Shown here: piece by piece, positions 1 through 10,694 of the stretch
Layout: every line of letters begins with the position of its first letter
Numbering within the stretch: position 1 is the first letter of the stretch
Assembly: GCF_014652655.1 (NCBI RefSeq)
Contig: NZ_BMZF01000004.1
Coordinates: 31,979 to 95,978 of the forward strand
Direction: 5' to 3'
DNA length: 64,000 bases
Origin: Paramylibacter ulvae
GTDB taxonomy: Bacteria > Pseudomonadota > Alphaproteobacteria > Rhodobacterales > Rhodobacteraceae
Position numbers and translations under genes: made by a program
The notes under the pieces: generated by a model
What the model was told of the DNA's origin: nothing
The model's database searches: none
The model's input: the letters and a program-made list of their open reading frames with translations, nothing else

Positions 1-1971
1 TTGGCCGCCAAACTGTACGATCACACCATGAAGTGTTCCGTTTTCCTGTTCCACGCGCAGGATCTCCATCACGTTTTCCATGGTCAGCGGTTCGAAATAC
101 AAACGATCCGATGTGTCGTAATCGGTGGATACCGTTTCGGGGTTACAGTTCACCATGATGGTTTCATAACCCGCATCTGTCAGCGCATAACACGCATGAC
201 AACAGCAGTAATCAAATTCGATGCCTTGGCCGATGCGGTTTGGTCCACCGCCCAGAATGACAACCTTTTTGGCGTCTGATGGGCGTGCTTCGCATTCGAC
301 CTCGCCCATCGCATCTGATTCATATGTTGAATACATATATGGCGTTTGGGCCTCGAATTCGGCAGCACAGGTATCAATGCGTTTGAATACGGCGGTAACG
401 CCCGCCTTTGTACGGGTGATGCGGATATCGCGTTCGGCTTGGCCTGTTAATGTGGCAAGGCGTGCATCAGAAAAGCCGTACATTTTCACACGGCGCAGTG
501 CCGCGGTTTCTGTTGGCAATCCGTTTTCGCGAATGTCATTTTCCATATCAATGATTTCGCGGATACGCGCAAGGAACCAAGGATCGAATGATGTGACCTC
601 GTTGATTTCATCATTGGTCAGCCCATGACGCATGGCCTGTGCAATCAGTAACATACGGTCTGGTGTTTGTTTGCTGATCGCTTTGATGATCGCGGATTTT
701 TCGGGTGCACCTTCGATGATTTGTTCATCAAAACCTGACAGGCCAGTTTCCATCGATGCCAATGCTTTTTGCAATGATTCATGGATTGTACGCCCGATTG
801 ACATCACCTCGCCCACGGATTTCATCGCTGTGGTCAATGATGCTTCGGCACCTGGGAATTTTTCAAATGCGAAACGTGGGATTTTGGTGACCACGTAATC
901 AATGGATGGTTCAAACGATGCTGGTGTCACCTTGGTGATGTCGTTGTCGAGTTCATCCAATGTGTAACCAACCGCCAGTTTTGCGGCGATTTTTGCAATC
1001 GGGAAACCTGTGGCCTTGGATGCAAGTGCAGATGAACGAGACACACGTGGGTTCATTTCAATCACAACCATACGTCCATCGGCTGGGTTTACCGACCACT
1101 GGACATTGGAGCCACCCGTTTCCACACCAATTTCACGCAGTACATTAATCGAATGTGTCCGCATCATTTGATATTCTTTATCCGTCAGGGTTAGGGCAGG
1201 GGCGACAGTGATACTATCGCCTGTGTGGACACCCATTGGATCGATGTTTTCAATCGCACAAACGATAATGGCGTTGTCCGCTTTGTCGCGCACCACTTCC
1301 ATTTCGTATTCTTTCCAACCCAACAACGATTCATCAATCAAGATTTGATTAACGGGGCTGGCATCAATGCCGCTGGCACAGATTTTTTCGTAATCTTCGC
1401 GGTTATAGGCAATACCGCCACCCGTACCACCCATGGTGAATGCGGGGCGAATGATTGCCGGCAGACCAACCGTTTCAATGGCGGCCATTGCCTCTTCCAT
1501 TGATTCAGCGATTGTGGCGCGCGGGTTTTCGATGCCCAAACGATCCATTGCCTCGCGGAATAATTTGCGATCTTCGGCCATTTCAATCGCCTTGCGATCC
1601 GCACCGATCAATTCGATGTTGAATTTTTCAAGTGTGCCGTCTTCGTCTAATGAAAGGGCGGTGTTCAAACCTGTTTGCCCGCCCATCGTGGGCAAGAGAA
1701 CCATTTTATCATTGGGGTGTAGATTGATTTCTTTTTCAATGATTTTTGCGACGACCTCTGGTGTGATGGGCTCGATATAGGTGGCATCGGCCATATTTGG
1801 GTCGGTCATAATCGTGGCAGGATTGGAATTGACCAAGACCACGCGGTAACCTTCTTCTTTGAGCGCCTTACAGGCCTGTGCACCAGAATAGTCGAATTCG
1901 CAGGCTTGGCCGATAATAATGGGGCCCGCACCGATGATCATAACTGTGTTGATGTCGGTTCTTTTTGGCAT
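1..1971 (-). CDS. carB: Carbamoyl-phosphate synthase large subunit, 3' end outside window
   Basis: CarB makes carbamoyl phosphate from bicarbonate, ATP and glutamine-derived ammonia for arginine and pyrimidine synthesis, together with the CarA glutaminase subunit. The minus-strand frame runs unbroken for 657 codons from an ATG at 1971 to the window edge, roughly 60% of the usual ~1,100-residue protein. It opens [21 protein letters not shown], followed by the EFDYSG nucleotide-binding signature near residues 25-30. The pseudo-duplicated second half begins near residue 565 with [15 protein letters not shown], as expected for this internally repeated ATP-grasp enzyme. The Shine-Dalgarno before the ATG is weak. 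The allosteric C-terminus is not visible. No carA is seen nearby. Confidence 0.97.
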   Translation of the reverse strand, partial: MPKRTDINTVMIIGAGPIIIGQACEFDYSGAQACKALKEEGYRVVLVNSNPATIMTDPNMADATYIEPITPEVVAKIIEKEINLHPNDKMVLLPTMGGQTGLNTALSLDEDGTLEKFNIELIGADRKAIEMAEDRKLFREAMDRLGIENPRATIAESMEEAMAAIETVGLPAIIRPAFTMGGTGGGIAYNREDYEKICASGIDASPVNQILIDESLLGWKEYEMEVVRDKADNAIIVCAIENIDPMGVHTGDSITVAPALTLTDKEYQMMRTHSINVLREIGVETGGSNVQWSVNPADGRMVVIEMNPRVSRSSALASKATGFPIAKIAAKLAVGYTLDELDNDITKVTPASFEPSIDYVVTKIPRFAFEKFPGAEASLTTAMKSVGEVMSIGRTIHESLQKALASMETGLSGFDEQIIEGAPEKSAIIKAISKQTPDRMLLIAQAMRHGLTNDEINEVTSFDPWFLARIREIIDMENDIRENGLPTETAALRRVKMYGFSDARLATLTGQAERDIRITRTKAGVTAVFKRIDTCAAEFEAQTPYMYSTYESDAMGEVECEARPSDAKKVVILGGGPNRIGQGIEFDYCCCHACYALTDAGYETIMVNCNPETVSTDYDTSDRLYFEPLTMENVMEILRVEQENGTLHGVIVQFGGQ

Positions 1972-2260
1972 AGCGCGTGGCCCCTGATGGTGTGCATGTC
2001 CAATCCCGTGGCAGCGGAATCGCCGTGCAGTTTGCAAATTATCGTGGGTGTAATGATTTGGCGCGTTTGGTTCAAGGATGAATTGCGCGGATTTACGTGT
2101 TTTTTAAAGGTTCGAATGCCTGCGGCGCGGATATTTGGAACATTTGGAAAATGGAGGATGCCATAGGCGAAGTGTATATATGTTGAGGTTGTTGTTGAGG
2201 CAGATGGTTGTTACGCTTGAAAGGATAATTGATGTGTAAGATTGAGAGTATTTTATCACG
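1972..2260. other. Noncoding region upstream of carB
   Basis: About 290 bases lie between the carB start (minus strand) and the broken TPR gene (plus strand). No open frame here has recognisable content. It must hold the carB promoter and contains one copy of an 18-nt element seen again at 22265-22282. I see no riboswitch or clear terminator. Confidence 0.5.
2119..2136 (+). repeat. 18-nt extragenic repeat, copy 1
   Basis: CCTGCGGCGCGGATATTT occurs here and, base for base, at 22265-22282 on the same strand. Both copies lie in intergenic DNA and both are followed within about 20 bases by AAAATGG. This points to a dispersed extragenic element, not chance. Its function is unknown. Confidence 0.6.
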
Positions 2261-3394
2261 CTGCGCCATATCGCAATAATCGTATCCGCAATGGCGATAT
2301 CCCTGACGATTTTTAATGCCACCCGAAAGCCCGTTTTGATAATCCGACCCATCGTGGCGGAGCATAATGGATGTGTTAACAACAAACAAAAAGCCGCTGA
2401 TATTATTGCGGCCTGTACCAAGGTTTCAGCGCGTGATGTCGATGAAACGTTTGAACATCAGTATTATAAAAGCCGCGCTTGGGCGCATAGGCGGGCGGGC
2501 GATTACGACAAAGCGTTATCCGACATTGACGCGGCGATTACATTGCAGCCCAAGAATGTGAATGATTTGGAATAGCGGGCGTATATCCACAACGCAGCAG
2601 GTGATATTGATGCGGCAGAGGCCGATTTTGAAACGGCAATTGCGTTGCGGCCAACGCGGTTCCACACATATTTGAACCGTGCAAAGTTTTATAAAAAACG
2701 CGGTGAATATGGCAAAGCATTGCGTGATTTTCAGCAGGTGCTGGAAATGAAACCTTCGAATTACGCCGCACTAAATGGTGTTTCGGCAATGCATTTGAAA
2801 GCGCAAAATTATGACCAGTTGGTTGGCTTTTTGAACGAAACCGCACAACGGTGGGAGAACAAACAGCTGCCATATTTTTTTCTTGGTTTGTTACATGTTC
2901 AACAGACGGGCGATTATGAAAAGGCATTGGCGGCATTCACCACAGTAGCACAATTGGAGCCAGAACATGAAGCAAGGCATATCCTGTTGGCAATGGCGCA
3001 TTTTAAGTTGAACGATGATACACAAGCAAAGATTTATATCGAGAAAGATGTGGAAGCAGCGTTGCTCGCACGAGCAGCTCGAAGTGACCTATGGGATACG
3101 TTTCTATTTTTCTTCGGCAAACACATCTTGGGTATGGATACAGATGAATTGATCCGTGGGGTAGCATATAGTGCCGCTGGACGCCCCGAAGAAGGCGCGC
3201 GGGCGTTTGCAAGGTTCATTGAAAAGGGCGGTGTTGCGTCGCGAAAGGCGATGAATGCAATGTTTCAAGAGCAGGGCATTGAGCCAATCTCTGAATCGCC
3301 AATTGATAATGCAAACATTACGCAAAACCTGCGTGAACTTGCCAACAAGATAGAACAGTTATTCTCATTAGAAGAGCTTGCAAAGAAGTTGTAA
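2261..3394 (+). pseudogene. TPR-repeat protein interrupted by an in-frame TAG
   Basis: One reading frame encodes tetratricopeptide repeats on both sides of a TAG at 2573-2575. Before it come ACTKV and a TPR with YYKSRAWAHRRAGDYDKAL, and directly after it comes RAYIHNAAGDIDAAEADFE, which continues the same repeat register. The rest (to 3394) has further TPRs and a 150-residue helical tail. The stop therefore looks like a nonsense mutation in one ancestral gene. The 5' end also looks damaged: the first ATG (2291) sits inside what reads as a signal peptide, which would start at a CTG at 2261 (LRHIAIIVSAMAIS). TPR proteins of this kind are usually exported and bind other proteins. A downstream restart (ATG 2645) could still give a 249-residue fragment. 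A sequencing error cannot be excluded. Confidence 0.7.
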
Positions 3395-3472
3395 TACGCG
3401 GCATATTTCACGTTTCTCTCTGGCATAGATGTGATCGGGTGATTACATAGGTGTGCAAGTAAGGGATGGCGT

Positions 3473-4627
3473 GTGAGCGAGCGGTTTATCATATTTGACA
3501 CGGGGCCAAATGGTGATTTGGCGGGATTTGTTGATCCAAGCGAAGTGATTGTCGCATGGGACGCGGACGATGTGGCGGATGCGTTTGCGCGCATCGAGGC
3601 GGCGCGAGCGGCTGGTAAATGGCTGGCGGGGTTTGCGTCATACGAGCTTGGCTATGTGTTTGAGCCGCGATTGGCGCCGCGTATGCCAGAGGGACGGCAA
3701 AGCCCGTTGTTATGTTTTGGCGTGTTTGATGGTGTGGAAATGGCCGCAACGCGTGGGTTGATGCATCGCGCACAAAGTGAAGCGGCGCAAGCGACACTGG
3801 ATGCGCCAAGCCCCAAATGGTCAGCGGATGAATATGGTACTGCATTTGCGCAGGTGGCGGAATATATCGCCGCTGGTGATTTTTATCAGACCAATCTGAC
3901 ATTCCCGATGGACAGTAAATTCAAAGGTTCGCCCCTTGGTCTTTACGCCGCATTGCGCCATGGGCAGCCTGTGAATTATGGTGGGATTGTTCAACTGGGG
4001 CAGGGGCCGATATTGGTGAGCCGCTCGCCAGAGCTGTTTTTCAAAGTGGACGCAGCGGGTGTGATTTCAACGCGCCCGATGAAAGGCACGGTACCACGGG
4101 GCAAGACCGCGGGTGAGGATGCCGATCTCAAAGCATTCTTGCAAAGTGATGAGAAAAACCGTGCGGAAAACCTGATGATTGTGGATTTGTTGCGCAATGA
4201 TATTTCACGCGTGGCCAAGGTGGGATCGGTGCGTGTGCCTGAATTGTTCACCATCGAGAGTTACGCCACCGTGCATCAGATGACATCGCTGGTCGAGGCG
4301 GATTTGCAAGATGGGTTAAGCGTAGAAGATCTGTTTCAAGCGCTGTTCCCCTGTGGATCGATCACAGGCGCGCCCAAGTTGCGCGCGATGGAAGTGATTA
4401 ATGATCTGGAACCATTCCCGCGTGATATTTATTGCGGGTCCATTGGGTGGATCGCACCATCTGGGGAAATGGCGTTTAATGTGGCAATCCGCACATTAAG
4501 CCTGTTTGACGATCAATCGGTGCGACTAAACGTAGGTGGCGGGGTTGTTTATGATTCAACCGCGGACAGCGAATATGAGGAAGCATTGTGGAAAGCACGC
4601 TATACCAAAATTCGCCCGATGGGCTGA
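3473..4627 (+). CDS. pabB: Aminodeoxychorismate synthase component I
   Basis: PabB converts chorismate and ammonia to 4-amino-4-deoxychorismate, the first committed step to p-aminobenzoate and folate. The 384-residue protein has the chorismate-binding fold: RSPELFF near 184-190, PMKGT at 202-206 (Lys204 matches the lysine that separates PabB from anthranilate synthase, which has Ala there), ENLMIVDLLRND at 232-243 and GSITGAPKLRAMEV at 295-308. The GTG start at 3473 gives MSERFIIF. It is shorter than enteric PabB (~450), as is common for alphaproteobacterial PabB. It overlaps the next gene by 40 bases, so the two are probably made together. The glutaminase PabA is not in the window. Confidence 0.93.
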   Translation: MSERFIIFDTGPNGDLAGFVDPSEVIVAWDADDVADAFARIEAARAAGKWLAGFASYELGYVFEPRLAPRMPEGRQSPLLCFGVFDGVEMAATRGLMHRAQSEAAQATLDAPSPKWSADEYGTAFAQVAEYIAAGDFYQTNLTFPMDSKFKGSPLGLYAALRHGQPVNYGGIVQLGQGPILVSRSPELFFKVDAAGVISTRPMKGTVPRGKTAGEDADLKAFLQSDEKNRAENLMIVDLLRNDISRVAKVGSVRVPELFTIESYATVHQMTSLVEADLQDGLSVEDLFQALFPCGSITGAPKLRAMEVINDLEPFPRDIYCGSIGWIAPSGEMAFNVAIRTLSLFDDQSVRLNVGGGVVYDSTADSEYEEALWKARYTKIRPMG

Positions 4628-5226
4628 TTGTAATTGAAACCTTGCGGTTTGATGGGCAGGACGGATTCGTGCGTCTTGGGCTGCATCTGGATCGCGCGGC
4701 GCGTAGTTGTGAAACGCTCGGGGTTTCGTTTGATCGTGCAGATGCGTTGCAAACCTTGGGGGCGGCTGTTGGTGATGCCACATGCCGCGTGCGCTTAACG
4801 ATTGCAAAAACAGGTGCGATTGTGGTTGAAACATTCGCGTTCACACCGATTGCGCGCGATTGGAATGTCGCAATTGCACCGCGCCGATTGCAATCGGATG
4901 ATCCGTGGTTAAGGGTAAAAACAAACCAGCGCGCTGGATATGATCAGGATCGCGCCAATCTGCCCGATGGGGTGGATGAATATATTTATCAAAACGAACG
5001 GGGGGAACTGTGCGAGGGTGCGATTACCAATCTGTTTGTGGAGATTGATGGCCAGTTATGCACGCCGCCGCTGCAATCGGGTTTGCTGCCTGGTATTTTG
5101 CGCCAATCCATGTTGGATGAACATCGCGTTCGCGAAGCAATTTTAACACCCGCTGATTTGAAAGTGGCCAGTGCGATTTATGTTGGCAATTCGCTCCGCG
5201 GCCTTATTCGTGCCAAGTTGATTTGA
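4588..5226 (+). CDS. pabC: Aminotransferase class IV, probable 4-amino-4-deoxychorismate lyase
   Basis: This is a 212-residue fold-type IV PLP enzyme. Lys111 in KTNQRAGYD is the likely Schiff-base lysine. EGAITNLF (143-150) and LLPGILR (166-172) are the other family signatures. Being downstream of pabB and overlapping it by 40 bases argues for the lyase that releases pyruvate to give p-aminobenzoate, not for a branched-chain or D-amino acid aminotransferase. It is shorter than E. coli PabC (269 residues). The start at 4588 lies within pabB. A later start is possible, but the N-terminal MESTLYQNSPDGLIVIETLR fits the family well. It is likely translated by coupling to pabB. Confidence 0.85.
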   Translation: MESTLYQNSPDGLIVIETLRFDGQDGFVRLGLHLDRAARSCETLGVSFDRADALQTLGAAVGDATCRVRLTIAKTGAIVVETFAFTPIARDWNVAIAPRRLQSDDPWLRVKTNQRAGYDQDRANLPDGVDEYIYQNERGELCEGAITNLFVEIDGQLCTPPLQSGLLPGILRQSMLDEHRVREAILTPADLKVASAIYVGNSLRGLIRAKLI

Positions 5227-5275
5227 CAGGCTGAGCCGCAATACGCAAAGCTGTGCGAAACAATAGGAGAGTTCA

Positions 5276-6094
5276 ATGCGGTATCTTATTTCATGTGTCG
5301 CCATCGTTTTTACAATTGCGACATCTGTGCAGGCCTATGAAGACACGCGCGGTGGTAAATTGTTGACCCTGATGGGATTTGATGTGGCGATTGCCAGCTT
5401 GGTGCCACAAATGAAGGCCGTCAAAGATAACGCACCCGATATGGGCGACGAGGTTTTTGACGATTGGGACGTGGTTGTTGAACAAGTTTACCAGCCAGAC
5501 GCCATCATGCAGGCCACAGCAGAGGCGCTGACAAATGCGTTGACTGCAACGCAGTCCGAAACGCTGACTACTTATTTTTCATCGGGCATCGGATATGAAA
5601 TGACGCAGTTGGAAAATGCGGCCAATGGTGTGGAAAGTATTGGTATGGCCGAAACCTATGGCCCCGGTATTTTGCAAGAATTGTCAGAGGTAAATCCAGA
5701 ACGTCTGGGGCAAATCAATGATTTGATCGATGCGCTGGGCATTGTTGAAAATAGCACGGCGGGTGCGATGAATATGGGGTTTGCGCTGACCATGGGGATG
5801 ATCAGTGCGAGCGACAATCCATTGGGTGTGACAGAACAACAAGTGTTGCGTCATATGGCGGCGCAACATGATGAAATCGCCAATGGTATGAAGCTGGACA
5901 TTTTGAATGGCACCGCGTTCACATATCAAAACGCATCCAATGAAGAGTTCGCAGAATATGTGGAATTTTTGAAATCTGACCTCGCACAAAAACTGTATCG
6001 TACTGTGCGTGATGTCGAAAATGAAATGATCAACGGTTTTTCACGCAAATTGGGCCGTGAACTGGTGAAGCGCGCATCGGCACGTAAATTATAG
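5276..6094 (+). CDS. Secreted DUF2059 family protein
   Basis: This is a 272-residue protein with a clear Sec signal peptide (MRYLISCVAIVFTIATSVQA, cleavage after residue 20). The rest is helical. The C-terminal half (about 180-260) has the EEFAEYVEFLKSDLAQKLY pattern typical of DUF2059, a periplasmic family without a known activity. AGGAGA lies seven bases before the ATG. It follows pabC by 50 bases and may share its transcript. Its last codons overlap the 3' end of the convergent oxyR by six bases. Confidence 0.8.
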   Translation: MRYLISCVAIVFTIATSVQAYEDTRGGKLLTLMGFDVAIASLVPQMKAVKDNAPDMGDEVFDDWDVVVEQVYQPDAIMQATAEALTNALTATQSETLTTYFSSGIGYEMTQLENAANGVESIGMAETYGPGILQELSEVNPERLGQINDLIDALGIVENSTAGAMNMGFALTMGMISASDNPLGVTEQQVLRHMAAQHDEIANGMKLDILNGTAFTYQNASNEEFAEYVEFLKSDLAQKLYRTVRDVENEMINGFSRKLGRELVKRASARKL

Positions 6095-7024
6095 GTTGGG
6101 AAAACAGGCGCGGGTTGCCTCTGTTTTTTCGCGTCCTGCATCGGCGAGGATATCGGCGATTTGGGTGACGTCCATCGCGCGATCCAAGTTGCGTTTCGTG
6201 ACCAACGATATTTTGCGATCGGGTTGGGGTTCGGCCAATCGTAATACCGATAGGTTTTCATCGCGATACGATGGATCAAACGCAAGTTCGGGCAATAATG
6301 TAGCACCATACCCCCCCGCCGCAAGTTGCGTGAGGGTTAACAATGAACTCGCCCCGATTTGGTTCAATGTTTCTTGGCTAGCATAACGGCACAGGCTTTG
6401 TGCTTGGTCGCGCAAACAATGACCTTCTGACAATAATAGCAATTTCAGGGGTGCCATATCGGTGAGCGCGATTTCACCATCTGCTAAAAACATTGCCGCC
6501 GCTTGGTCGGCATGTATGGCCAACATGAAACGGTCATCGAACAAATGGCGTTGGCGCAAATTATCATTGAGCACGTCGGTTGCAATGACACAGGCATCAA
6601 GCTGTCCGTTTTGCAACTCTTCCAGCAAAATGTCGGTTTGTGCTTCGCGCAGGTGCAGATCCAGATCAGGCAGATTTGATTGAATTTTGGCAATCGCACT
6701 CGGCAATAGATAGGGCGCCACGGTTGGGATCACCCCAAGGCTAAACCGCCCCTGTAATCCGCGTTTCAGGCGTGCCGCATTTTCCAGATCATGCACATCG
6801 GTCAAAATTGATTTTGACCGCGCCAATATATCCGCCCCAAACGGCGTTGGCGATATGGGGCGTGCAGTGCGATCTATTAATGCACTGCCCAATGTTTCCT
6901 CCAACTCTTTGATTTTTACGGAAAGTGCGGGTTGAGATACATTTGCCGCTGCCGCCGCACGGCCAAAATGGCCATGCTGACACAAACTTTGGAAATATTG
7001 CAATTGACGCAAAGATACTTTCAT
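6089..7024 (-). CDS. oxyR: Hydrogen-peroxide-sensing LysR regulator OxyR
   Basis: OxyR is oxidised by H2O2 to an intramolecular disulfide and then activates catalase and related genes. The 311-residue protein has the N-terminal LysR winged helix (residues 1-60, MKVSLRQLQYFQSLCQHGHF) and a substrate-binding-like domain. The redox pair is visible as GHCLRDQAQSLC with Cys203 and Cys212, the same nine-residue spacing as Cys199/Cys208 of E. coli OxyR. It is divergent from katA across a 105-base gap, the classic arrangement for local control. The end of the gene overlaps the convergent DUF2059 gene by six bases. Confidence 0.95.
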   Translation of the reverse strand: MKVSLRQLQYFQSLCQHGHFGRAAAAANVSQPALSVKIKELEETLGSALIDRTARPISPTPFGADILARSKSILTDVHDLENAARLKRGLQGRFSLGVIPTVAPYLLPSAIAKIQSNLPDLDLHLREAQTDILLEELQNGQLDACVIATDVLNDNLRQRHLFDDRFMLAIHADQAAAMFLADGEIALTDMAPLKLLLLSEGHCLRDQAQSLCRYASQETLNQIGASSLLTLTQLAAGGYGATLLPELAFDPSYRDENLSVLRLAEPQPDRKISLVTKRNLDRAMDVTQIADILADAGREKTEATRACFPNL

Positions 7025-7129
7025 AACTTTTACCTATCAAAATTAAATTATTTTGCAATTTTAAATTATCATTTTTCTAGATTACTCTGTTTTTAAGAAC
7101 AGTTGATTCCATAACCAGAGGAGAGCCAG
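7025..7129. promoter_or_regulatory. oxyR-katA divergent control region
   Basis: This 105-base, very AT-rich spacer must hold both promoters and the OxyR operator. TTAAATTA occurs at 7043-7050 and again at 7061-7068, 18 bases apart, in a tract with several T-N11-A contacts of the LysR type. I cannot match the full four-part ATAG-N7-CTAT OxyR consensus with confidence. AGAGGAGAG just before the katA ATG is a strong ribosome-binding site. Confidence 0.55.
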
Positions 7130-8581
7130 ATGTCTGACAAAACCAAGCGATTAACCACCACCGCAGGTGCGCCAATCGGAGATAACCAAAATTCACAAAC
7201 CGCAGGTGAACGCGGCCCTGTATTGATGCAGGATTACCAATTGATCGAAAAGTTGGCGCATCAAAACCGCGAACGTATCCCAGAACGTGTTGTACACGCC
7301 AAAGGTTGGGGTGCACACGGGACATTGACCATCACCAACGACATTTCCAAATACACCAAGGCGGATATTTTTTCCAAAGTAGGCAAACAAACATCGATGA
7401 TTTGCCGCTTTTCTACGGTAGCAGGTGAATTGGGTGCGGCGGACAACGAACGCGATGTGCGTGGTTTTGCGCTGAAATTTTACACGGACGAGGGCAACTG
7501 GGATCTGGTTGGCAATAACACACCTGTGTTTTTCCTGCGCGACCCTTACAAATTCCCAGATTTCATCCACACGCAAAAACGCCACCCGCGCACCAACCTG
7601 CGTAGCGCCACCGCGATGTGGGATTACTGGTCGCAAAGCCCAGAGGCATTGCATCAGGTAACAATCTTGATGTCCGATCGCGGTTGCCCAACAACACCAA
7701 TGAACATGAACGGCTACGGCAGCCATACATATGCGATGATCAATGCGGATAATGAACGTGTTTGGGTGAAGTTCCACTTTAAAACACAACAAGGCCACGC
7801 GCATTTGACAAACGAAGAAGCGGGCCAAAAAATTGGCGAAACCCGCGAGGGATACCAAGAATCCTTGTTCGGTACGATTGAATCTGGTGAATTCCCAAAA
7901 TGGGACATGAAAATTCAGGTGATGACCGAGGAACAAGCCGCGCAAACACCATATAACCCGTTTGATCTGACCAAGGTTTGGCCGCATGGCGATTTCCCAT
8001 TGATCGACGTGGGCACATTGGAATTGAACCGCAATGCCGATAACTATTTCGCGGAAATTGAAACGGCTGCGTATAGCCCATCAAACATCGTACCCGGCAT
8101 CGGGTTTAGCCCAGATAAGGTTCTGCAAGCGCGTATATTCAGTTATGCGGATGCGCATCGCTATCGGATTGGCACACATTACGAACAACTGCCTGTGAAC
8201 CAGCCAAAATGCCCTGTGCATCATTATCACAAAGATGGTGCTATGAATGTGTTGGGTCAGGTGACAGGTGCGAAAGATGCCTATTACGAGCCAAACTCAA
8301 TGGGTGGCGCAACTGAATCACCCGACTTTAACGAGCCAGCATTGCCACTTGATGGAAATGCCGATCGTTTCAATCACCGTGATGGCAATGATGACTACGG
8401 TCAGCCACGCGCGTTGCATGATTTGATGAACGCTGACCAACAGGCGCGGCTGTATTCAAACACCGCCGCATCCATGGTGGGCGTGCCCGATCATATCGTA
8501 GATTTGGCGCTGAGCCACTATGCGAAGATCAGCCAGCAATACGCAGACGGCATTCGCTCAGCATTGAATGGCATGTCGTAA
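7130..8581 (+). CDS. katA: Monofunctional haem catalase, small-subunit type
   Basis: It breaks 2 H2O2 into water and oxygen. The 483 residues match small-subunit (clade 3) catalases. The distal His56 lies in [12 protein letters not shown], the active-site Asn in [12 protein letters not shown] (129-130), and the proximal haem ligand Tyr339 in [17 protein letters not shown]. No flavodoxin-like C-terminal domain is present, which excludes the large-subunit class. No signal peptide is seen, so it is cytoplasmic. It is divergent from oxyR and very probably OxyR-activated. An intrinsic terminator follows 27 bases downstream. Confidence 0.97.
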   Translation: MSDKTKRLTTTAGAPIGDNQNSQTAGERGPVLMQDYQLIEKLAHQNRERIPERVVHAKGWGAHGTLTITNDISKYTKADIFSKVGKQTSMICRFSTVAGELGAADNERDVRGFALKFYTDEGNWDLVGNNTPVFFLRDPYKFPDFIHTQKRHPRTNLRSATAMWDYWSQSPEALHQVTILMSDRGCPTTPMNMNGYGSHTYAMINADNERVWVKFHFKTQQGHAHLTNEEAGQKIGETREGYQESLFGTIESGEFPKWDMKIQVMTEEQAAQTPYNPFDLTKVWPHGDFPLIDVGTLELNRNADNYFAEIETAAYSPSNIVPGIGFSPDKVLQARIFSYADAHRYRIGTHYEQLPVNQPKCPVHHYHKDGAMNVLGQVTGAKDAYYEPNSMGGATESPDFNEPALPLDGNADRFNHRDGNDDYGQPRALHDLMNADQQARLYSNTAASMVGVPDHIVDLALSHYAKISQQYADGIRSALNGMS

Positions 8582-8607
8582 TTCACGACTTTTGATCATT
8601 AAAATTG

Positions 8608-8633
8608 CGGCGTCCCATTGGGGCGCCGTTTTT
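8608..8633 (+). terminator. Intrinsic terminator after katA
   Basis: CGGCGTCCC (8608-8616) pairs with GGGGCGCCG (8620-8628) apart from one G-U pair, across a three-base loop, and is followed by TTTTT. It ends the monocistronic katA transcript. Confidence 0.8.
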
Positions 8634-8790
8634 GGTTCTGTCAGATCGCGGTTTTTCCCGAACCGATGGAAAACAACGTCGATCCGTGTTGTTTGGCGGT
8701 TTTATGCGCCCAAGGCTTGACAATTTGGCGATAAACAAGTGTATCAGCGCAACAGAATAATCCAAATTTAAACCCTTGAAGGGATGTCCG

Positions 8791-10575
8791 ATGCACAGCT
8801 ACCGCAGCCATACTTGCGCAGATCTTAACGCGAAACATGTTGGCGAAAATGTTCGCCTGTCTGGTTGGGTGCATCGTGTGCGCGATCACGGCGGGATTTT
8901 GTTCATCGACCTGCGCGATCATTACGGCATTACACAGGTTTTGGCCGATCCCGACAGCCCTGCGTTTTCTGAACTGGAAAAGGTCCGTTCAGAATGGTGC
9001 ATTCGCATTGATGGCGAGGTAAAGGCACGCGCACCAGAATTGGTAAACAAAAACATTCCCACGGGCGAAGTGGAAATTTTTGTGCGTGATATGGAAGTGT
9101 TGGGCGCCTCCAAAGAATTGCCATTGCAAGTGTTCGACGAACCAGATTTCCCCGAAGAAACCCGCCTGAAATATCGTTTCTTGGACCTGCGCCGTGAAAC
9201 ATTGCACAACAATATTATCCTGCGTTCAAACGTCGTGAAATCCATCCGTAGCCGCATGGATGGACAGGGTTTCAACGAATTTCAAACGCCAATTATCACC
9301 GCATCATCACCAGAGGGTGCACGCGATTTTTTGGTGCCATCACGCCTGCACCCGGGCAAGTTTTACGCCCTGCCACAAGCCCCGCAACAGTTCAAACAAA
9401 TGATCATGGTCGCGGGTTTTGATAAATACTTCCAAATCGCACCGTGTTTCCGTGACGAAGACCCGCGCGCCGACCGAAGCCCAACCGATTTTTACCAGCT
9501 CGATCTGGAAATGTCCTTTGTAAATCAACAAGATGTGTTCGATACGATTGAGCCAGTGGTTAAGGGTATTTTTGAGGAATTTGGCAAGGGTCGCCCCGTG
9601 TCTCAAGACTGGCCACAGATTTCATACAAAGATTCCGCGCTGTGGTATGGCACCGATAAACCAGACCTGCGTAACCCGATTAAAATGCAGGTTGTGTCTG
9701 AACATTTCGCAGGCTCTGGTTTCGCAATTTTTGCCAAGCTTTTGGAAAACGAAGGCACTGAAATTCGTGCGATCCCGGCGCCCAAGGGTGGGTCGCGGAA
9801 ATTCTGTGATCGGATGAACAAATTTGCGCAACAAGAAGGGTTGCCCGGCATGGGCTATATTTTCTGGCGCGATCAGGGCGAAGGGATGGAGGCCGCGGGG
9901 CCGTTGGCAAAAAACATCGGGCCAGAGCGTACAGAGGCGATCCGTCAACAGCTTGGCCTTGCGGTTGGCGATGCTGCGTTTTTCTTGGGCGGCAAACCAG
10001 CGGCATTTGAATCGGTTGCGGGGCGTGCGCGCACCGTGATTGGCGAAGAGCTGGAATTGACCGATAAGGACAGTTTCCAATTCGCATGGATCGTCGATTT
10101 CCCGATGTATGAGCGCGATCCAGAAAGCGGCAAGGTCGATTTCAGCCACAACCCATTTTCCATGCCACAAGGCGGGATGGATGCGTTGAGCGCAGAAGAC
10201 CCCGAAACGATTTTGGGTTACCAATACGATCTGGCCTGTAACGGTTACGAGCTGATTTCGGGTGCGATCCGAAACCACCAGCCCGAAATCATGTACAAGG
10301 CATTTGAAATCGCGGGATACCCCAAAGAAGAGGTTGAAAAACGCTTTGGCGGGATGGTCAATGCGTTCACATATGGCGCGCCACCCCATGGTGGTTGTGC
10401 GGCAGGGATTGACCGTATTGTGATGCTGTTGGCCGATGAATCAAACATCCGCCAAGTGATCATGTTCCCGATGAACCAACGCGCCGAAGATTTGATGCTG
10501 GGCGGCCCATCAGAGCCGACAAATGAACAGCTTCGTGAATTGCACCTGCGGGTTATTCCCGCAGAGGATAAATAA
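8791..10575 (+). CDS. aspS: Aspartyl-tRNA synthetase
   Basis: It charges tRNA-Asp. In organisms with GatCAB it is often non-discriminating and also makes Asp-tRNA-Asn. The 594-residue bacterial-type enzyme has the N-terminal OB anticodon-binding fold ([15 protein letters not shown]), class II motif 2 in [19 protein letters not shown], the bacterial GAD insertion in the middle, and motif 3 in [18 protein letters not shown] chose ATG 8791 because AAGGGA lies at 8779-8784, at normal distance. An in-frame TTG at 8776 would swallow that site. gatC and gatA lie about 47 kb downstream in this window. Confidence 0.96.
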   Translation: MHSYRSHTCADLNAKHVGENVRLSGWVHRVRDHGGILFIDLRDHYGITQVLADPDSPAFSELEKVRSEWCIRIDGEVKARAPELVNKNIPTGEVEIFVRDMEVLGASKELPLQVFDEPDFPEETRLKYRFLDLRRETLHNNIILRSNVVKSIRSRMDGQGFNEFQTPIITASSPEGARDFLVPSRLHPGKFYALPQAPQQFKQMIMVAGFDKYFQIAPCFRDEDPRADRSPTDFYQLDLEMSFVNQQDVFDTIEPVVKGIFEEFGKGRPVSQDWPQISYKDSALWYGTDKPDLRNPIKMQVVSEHFAGSGFAIFAKLLENEGTEIRAIPAPKGGSRKFCDRMNKFAQQEGLPGMGYIFWRDQGEGMEAAGPLAKNIGPERTEAIRQQLGLAVGDAAFFLGGKPAAFESVAGRARTVIGEELELTDKDSFQFAWIVDFPMYERDPESGKVDFSHNPFSMPQGGMDALSAEDPETILGYQYDLACNGYELISGAIRNHQPEIMYKAFEIAGYPKEEVEKRFGGMVNAFTYGAPPHGGCAAGIDRIVMLLADESNIRQVIMFPMNQRAEDLMLGGPSEPTNEQLRELHLRVIPAEDK

Positions 10576-10605
10576 TTCTGCGCAGATTTGCGACATAAAA
10601 TCAAA

Positions 10606-10637
10606 GACTTGCCCGATCACAAAACTTTGGGCAAGTC
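10606..10637. other. Perfect 9-bp hairpin after aspS
   Basis: GACTTGCCC (10606-10614) and GGGCAAGTC (10629-10637) are exact complements around a 14-base loop, 30 bases past the aspS stop. No T tract follows, so it could be a processing or stabilising stem rather than an intrinsic terminator. Confidence 0.4.
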
Positions 10638-10694
10638 GTTGCTGGAAATTTTGCGAATAAGGATTAGGTTGCATTCTAACAAAGGATGAAACCG

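Noticed and set aside
2093..2421. Two overlapping minus-strand frames near the broken TPR gene
   Set aside because: No recognisable content, cover the extragenic repeat, and conflict with the TPR coding on the other strand.
7193..7987. 264-codon minus-strand frame opposite katA
   Set aside because: Complement of a clear catalase; no start signal or recognisable content.
9622..10389. 255-codon minus-strand frame opposite aspS
   Set aside because: Shadow of the synthetase; no domain content.
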